From the NCBI GenBank assembly GCA_963817515.1, contig CAWFPJ010000040.1:1-64000 (forward strand): 64,000 bases of DNA. Reading direction: 5' to 3'. Positions 62,076 to 64,000 of this stretch are shown here, one piece after another. The stretch's first letter is position 1; every line of letters starts with the position of its first letter. The position numbers and the translations under genes are program-made. Origin of the DNA: DATMNI01 sp963817515 (lineage in GTDB: Bacteria > Acidobacteriota > Terriglobia > Bryobacterales > Bryobacteraceae). The notes under the pieces are model-generated. The model was not told where the DNA came from. It saw only the letters and a program-made list of their open reading frames with translations, and made no database searches.

Positions 62076-63422
62076 CTACAAATGATGGCCCAACAGAACC
62101 TGCGCCGCCAGGATAATTCCAAGGCCTGTCAGCGAAACAATGATCCTTGCCACGGTCCAACTCCGCAGTGTCTGGGTGACCGTCATGCCGAAATAGTTGT
62201 TCACCAGCCAGAACCCGGAGTCGTTGACGTGAGAGAGCAGAGAGGCCCCGTTGCAGATTGCCAGCACGATGATCTCCGGCGAATACCCGGGCATAGACTT
62301 CAGGATCGGGGCCATAATGCCGGCAGCCGTAATATCCGCTACCGTGGCAGCGCCCGTAGCAAAACGCAGCGCAGCGGCGATCACGTAAGCCACAATGATG
62401 GGTGAGATGCCAGCGGCCGCCATCATCCTGGCTGCATAGGGCCCCACGCCGCAGTCTACGATTATCTGTTTGAAGGCGCCGCCGCCGCCAATGATGACCA
62501 GCAAGGTGCCCGCCGGTATGAGAGAGTCAGTGGCCATCTTTAGCACCTGATCGCGGTTCAGCCCGCGTCGCACTCCAAAAAAGTACATGGCAACTCCGAG
62601 TGTCGCGATCAGGGCGATGAATGGGTGGCCGGCAAAGCTCAGCAGAGTCTTTCCAGGCAGGTTCGCCATGCCGGAAAAAGTGCCGGCGAAGATCAGCGCC
62701 AGGGGTAGCATCAGAATCAGAATGACCGAAGGCACGCTTGGCGGGGTGCCGGAGGCCTCATCTCCGGCTTTGACCTGCGCCATTTCCGGCAACGTGATGT
62801 ACATCTTCCTGGAGATCCAGCCTCCGAAGAAGATGCCGCCCAAAATGGCCAGCGGCACTGAGAGCAGGGTCCCGTACAAAATGATGCGGCCAAGATCGGC
62901 CCCAAGCAGTTGCGTCGCCGCCACTGGACCTGGGTGAGGTGGGACAAGATTATGAGTGACACTCAAAGCTATCGCCATCGGCAAACCGTAGAGCAACACT
63001 GAGCGTCTCGATTCGCGTGCCAGGTTCCATACAAGCGGCACCATAATGATGAAGCCGACTTCGAAATAGATGGGCAGGCCTACCAGATAGGCGGCCCCCA
63101 GCACAGCCCAAACCGCACGGTCGCGGCCGAAGATCGCCAGCAGCCAGTCGGCCAACTCAATGCCTCCGCCGGAGTATTCCAGAAATCGGCCAATCATCGC
63201 TCCTAACGCCACCACGACCGCGATGAATCCCAGCGCATCGCCGAACCCAAACTGAACGGACCGCAGCACCTCCGCCGGCGTCATGTGCGCGGCCAGGCCC
63301 AGCGCCACGCTGGAAACCATCAGCGCCAGGAACGCGTGCAGCTTCAGCACCAGGATCAGAACAAGCATCAGGCCGATGGCAGCTACCGTTATGCTGACGA
63401 GATAAGGGCCGTTGGCAGGCAT
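62076..63422 (-). CDS. GntP-family gluconate/organic acid permease
   Basis: A 448-residue inner-membrane transporter of the GntP family (gluconate:H+ symporters and relatives). It is almost entirely hydrophobic, with about 12-14 segments. Typical blocks are FGDALGFIAVVVALGAMIGRFLE, GLPIYFEVGFIIMVPL and HNLVPPHPGPVAA, the family signature, plus GATVADITAAGIMAP. The start at 63422 has no good ribosome-binding site. The gene lies 13 bases after the stop of the Oar-like receptor upstream on the same strand, so the two are probably co-transcribed: receptor for the outer membrane, permease for the inner. It converges with the amidase, 66 bases away. Substrate likely a sugar acid or hydroxy acid. 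Confidence 0.9.
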   Translation of the reverse strand: MPANGPYLVSITVAAIGLMLVLILVLKLHAFLALMVSSVALGLAAHMTPAEVLRSVQFGFGDALGFIAVVVALGAMIGRFLEYSGGGIELADWLLAIFGRDRAVWAVLGAAYLVGLPIYFEVGFIIMVPLVWNLARESRRSVLLYGLPMAIALSVTHNLVPPHPGPVAATQLLGADLGRIILYGTLLSVPLAILGGIFFGGWISRKMYITLPEMAQVKAGDEASGTPPSVPSVILILMLPLALIFAGTFSGMANLPGKTLLSFAGHPFIALIATLGVAMYFFGVRRGLNRDQVLKMATDSLIPAGTLLVIIGGGGAFKQIIVDCGVGPYAARMMAAAGISPIIVAYVIAAALRFATGAATVADITAAGIMAPILKSMPGYSPEIIVLAICNGASLLSHVNDSGFWLVNNYFGMTVTQTLRSWTVARIIVSLTGLGIILAAQVLLGHHL

Positions 63423-63435
63423 GAGCGAGTGACGC

Positions 63436-64000
63436 TCAAAAAATGAGCTTCAGTCCGAACTGGATTTGCCGCCCGACAGCACTTGAGTTGGAGAGTTGGC
63501 CAAAGGTCGGTTTACCGACCGTGCTCTCCGCGCTGGTTGCCGATCCGAGTACGAAGGTCGGAGTGTTGCTGAGGTTGAAGAATTCGGCCCGGAACTGGAG
63601 TGTCTCTCTTTCCTTCAGGACCGTGTTCTTGAAGAGTGAAAAATCGAAATTCGTAGATCCTGGGCCGCGTGCCACATGCCTGGCGGAATCTCCGAAAAGC
63701 TGAATCGGAACGCCTGTATTGCTTAGGACCGTTCCGGGAATCGTGAAAGCCGCGGGGTTGAAGTACTGGTCCACTCCTTGGTGCGCATACATGTCGACGC
63801 CCGGTACTCGGTTGGGGACGTTGAATGTGGCGAATGTCGGAGGAACCACTCCCACACGGATGTCAGTGGGAAAGCCGCCGCGTAACGTCGTAATGCCATT
63901 CGCCTGCCATCCGCCGAAGATTTTGTTAAGCGGCCCTCTTACGTTGAGAAACCGCTTCCCCTGGCCAAAAGGCAATTCGTAGCCGTAACTCACCACGAAC
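63436..64000 (-). CDS. Oar-like TonB-dependent receptor, C-terminal part only
   Basis: The last 188 or so residues of an Oar-like receptor whose 5' part lies beyond the right edge; the frame is open to base 64000. The usual C-terminal series is present: YELPFGQGKRFLN, FGGWQANGITTLRGGFP, VDQYFNPAAFTIPG, NFDFSLFKNTVLKERETLQFR in part, EFFNLSNTPTF and the terminal FGLKLIF. No frameshift is visible. The stop at 63436 is 13 bases upstream of the GntP-family permease start, suggesting one transcript. Confidence 0.92.
   Translation of the reverse strand, partial: FVVSYGYELPFGQGKRFLNVRGPLNKIFGGWQANGITTLRGGFPTDIRVGVVPPTFATFNVPNRVPGVDMYAHQGVDQYFNPAAFTIPGTVLSNTGVPIQLFGDSARHVARGPGSTNFDFSLFKNTVLKERETLQFRAEFFNLSNTPTFVLGSATSAESTVGKPTFGQLSNSSAVGRQIQFGLKLIF

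Overview
The window looks like a piece of an acidobacterial chromosome of the Solibacter/Bryobacter type. I infer this from protein families; no rRNA or marker gene is present. The signs are high GC, nine very large Oar-like TonB-dependent receptors with an N-terminal carboxypeptidase-regulatory (Ig-like) domain, a PadR/ADOP-permease pair, PVC-type lipoprotein dehydrogenases with a CxxCH haem site, and many Tat-exported enzymes. I see no tRNA, rRNA, CRISPR array, transposase or phage gene.

Layout. 1-7.0 kb: two Oar-like receptors on the minus strand, the first cut by the left edge. 7.2-10.8 kb: a small membrane protein, an ADOP-type ABC permease broken by a frameshift, and its PadR regulator, with a palindromic operator inside the promoter. 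10.9-21.7 kb: two Tat-exported SelA-like PLP enzymes, an exported dihydroorotase-like amidohydrolase and two Oar-like receptors (one frameshifted). 21.8-24.8 kb: a frameshifted PVC-type dehydrogenase lipoprotein. 25.2-30.4 kb: a tightly coupled operon of a classical TonB receptor, a YfiR-like periplasmic protein and a CHASE8 hybrid histidine kinase. 30.4-33.9 kb: two small proteins, a PQQ dehydrogenase fused to cytochrome c, and a GNAT acetyltransferase interrupted by palindromic sequence. 34.0-43.0 kb: two Oar-like receptors and a Tat-exported Gfo/Idh/MocA oxidoreductase. 43.0-49.9 kb: a secreted unknown protein, an M23 peptidase, an Oar-like receptor, a small secreted protein and a Tat-exported class V aminotransferase. 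50.0-57.0 kb: a frameshifted Oar-like receptor, an exported RidA-like protein and an intact PVC-type dehydrogenase. 57.0-64.0 kb: a Tat-exported DegT-family enzyme, a probable deletion scar, a neutral-ceramidase-like protein, a Tat-bearing AtzG-like small subunit, an amidase, a GntP-family permease and an Oar-like receptor cut by the right edge.

How the genes may work together. Nearly every Oar-like receptor sits beside an exported enzyme, as expected for scavenging of amide-, amino- or sugar-containing polymers and lipids. Four fold-type-I PLP enzymes, a Gfo/Idh oxidoreductase, a ceramidase-like protein and an amidase small subunit all carry twin-arginine signals, so cofactor-dependent amino and amide chemistry appears to have been moved into the periplasm. 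This is the most unusual theme of the window and remains an inference from signal peptides and neighbourhood. Four genes carry the same type of lesion, a shift equal to one extra base, so sequence quality or recent pseudogenisation must be settled before building on those loci.
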